This document shows positions 26,237 to 26,974 of a stretch of DNA of 26,974 nt, piece by piece. A model generated the notes under the pieces. It saw nothing but the letters and a program-made list of their open reading frames with translations. It searched no databases and was not told where the DNA came from. Both the position numbers and the translations under genes were made by a program. Source of the stretch: Hydnum rufescens UP504 (Eukaryota > Basidiomycota > Agaricomycetes > Cantharellales > Hydnaceae); contig MU129338.1 of the NCBI GenBank assembly GCA_014904985.1, positions 1-26,974 on the forward strand, in the 5' to 3' direction. Numbering within the stretch: the stretch's first letter is position 1; every line of letters begins with the position of its first letter.

Positions 26237-26974
26237 ATGGATCTAGCGATGACAAAGCTCAACCCAGTCAACCTCTTGGGTGGCTTGTTCTTTGGTCACC
26301 TCCTCGCCACTTTGTCAGTCTCCTCGAGCCTTAACGATGAGCATGACAGTGCTGACCTCGCGTATTTCGCAGATGCTTTGGTATCCTCACCATCCAGACC
26401 TCTAGCTATTATCATGCATTCCCAAATGACCCAAGGTCGGTGAAACTGGCAGTACGTCTCTCATTATTTCATTGAGGCATCCATTAATTGCCCATTATCT
26501 GTCCCTTTCTCAGGTGGGCCTTTTGTGGTGAGCTTTTCACACACTTTTTTTTCGAGGCTTACTCCTCATCTTCAATTGAAAGGACTTTGGAAGCTTTTCA
26601 ACTGTTGGTATCTTCTTTTTGGTGCTCTTCAACTATTTCCAGGAAATAATGCGGAGGCTCACTGTTGGCTGACCCTATGTACATTGCACAGCACATGTGT
26701 TACCAGGGCTTTATATTGGTGGTTTGTTTCAAATCACTATGATCATCTTGCACTGGGGAGGGCGACATGGTGCGTGTCGAGTGTATCATGATTCACGATT
26801 CCTTTCCCTACCAACTCCCTCTACTCATGCATATTTACAGGGAATTCTTAATATTTCAAATCAATTCAGTGAGTATTGAGTCAATTCTGGTTGTAGATGC
26901 CCTTATCTTGGCTTTGGCGTTATCTACTTCAAGGTCTGCTCATCAGTTACCATCCAGACATTCTTTGTGTATCG
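26237..26974 (+). CDS. Multi-pass membrane protein, DUF6534-like, five introns, runs off the window
   Basis: Chosen start ATG at 26237 (MDLAMTKLNP). Exons by canonical sites are 26237-26313, 26373-26451, 26514-26527 (tentative), about 26643-26769, 26841-26868 and 26934-26974. Introns 1, 2, 4 and 5 (59, 62, 71 and 65 nt) join in frame. Spliced motifs in order are LLGGLFFGHLLATLCFGILT (first membrane segment), IQTSSYYHAFPNDPRSVKLA, LHSTCVTRALYWWFVSNHY, ATWEFLIFQINS and VTIQTFFVYR. This order of short helices, the YY...FPND...KL loop, the LH...ALY helix and the IQTFF.YR helix is that of the large DUF6534 family of mushroom membrane proteins, whose function is not known. The exon 3/exon 4 junction is one base out of phase with canonical sites, so either an intron end is unusual, there is an indel, or the gene is decaying. 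Its base and codon use is more balanced than its neighbours, consistent with host coding. Confidence 0.7.

Overview
The window looks like a transposon-dense, heterochromatin-like stretch of a fungal nuclear genome, most probably an Agaricomycete (mushroom-forming basidiomycete). This rests on a Ngaro/DIRS-type tyrosine-recombinase retrotransposon with basidiomycete-like domain motifs, short (59-71 nt) spliceosomal introns, and a right-edge gene with the multi-pass DUF6534-type membrane-protein pattern common in mushrooms. I see no bacterial operons, rRNA genes or CRISPR.

Layout. Positions 1-60 and 10236-10541 are one copy of a dispersed repeat (repeat H), split by a Ngaro-like element at 61-10235. 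That element has textbook split direct repeats (A1 at 62-216; B1-A2-B2 at 9772-10235) and a broken gag, reverse transcriptase, RNase H and tyrosine recombinase. Its RNase H region is split by a 4.16-kb non-autonomous element (3634-7792) flanked by TTAA. That element carries a 3.1-kb palindrome and a hairpin-bearing intron-like module. Next come a truncated zinc-finger (BED-like) gene on the minus strand (10539-11075) and a complete non-autonomous LTR retrotransposon (11135-16197: 560-bp LTRs, CAATT target duplication, no pol). A second copy of the palindrome (about 16372-19457) follows, itself split by a 583-bp solo LTR (16779-17361) with an AGTAT duplication. A decayed multi-exon minus-strand gene of unknown function lies at about 20050-22460, then a 160-bp satellite (about 22711-23225).

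The right part holds repeat H copy 2, with an LTR-like promoter (five TGACTCA/TGAGTCA sites before a TATA box, 23394-23640) and its leader (23955-24246). It runs directly into a tandem array of five units (about 24371-25640). Each unit carries one hairpin upstream of a GT(A/G)AGT-like donor, then a second strong hairpin; the branch-like CTAA(C) and AG acceptor are clear in the first three units only. The window ends in a probably functional membrane-protein gene (26237 onward).

The elements are nested, so relative ages can be read. The Ngaro element entered repeat H, the TTAA element entered Ngaro, and the solo LTR entered the palindrome. Many in-frame breaks in the old elements are TGA codons where CGA is likely ancestral, and the recombinase has lost its HxxR arginine by an apparent CGC-to-TGC change. 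Both fit C-to-T decay at CpG. The most unusual observation is the intron-like hairpin modules: their stems differ in sequence between copies but keep pairing, and the same module occurs alone inside the TTAA element about 17 kb away.
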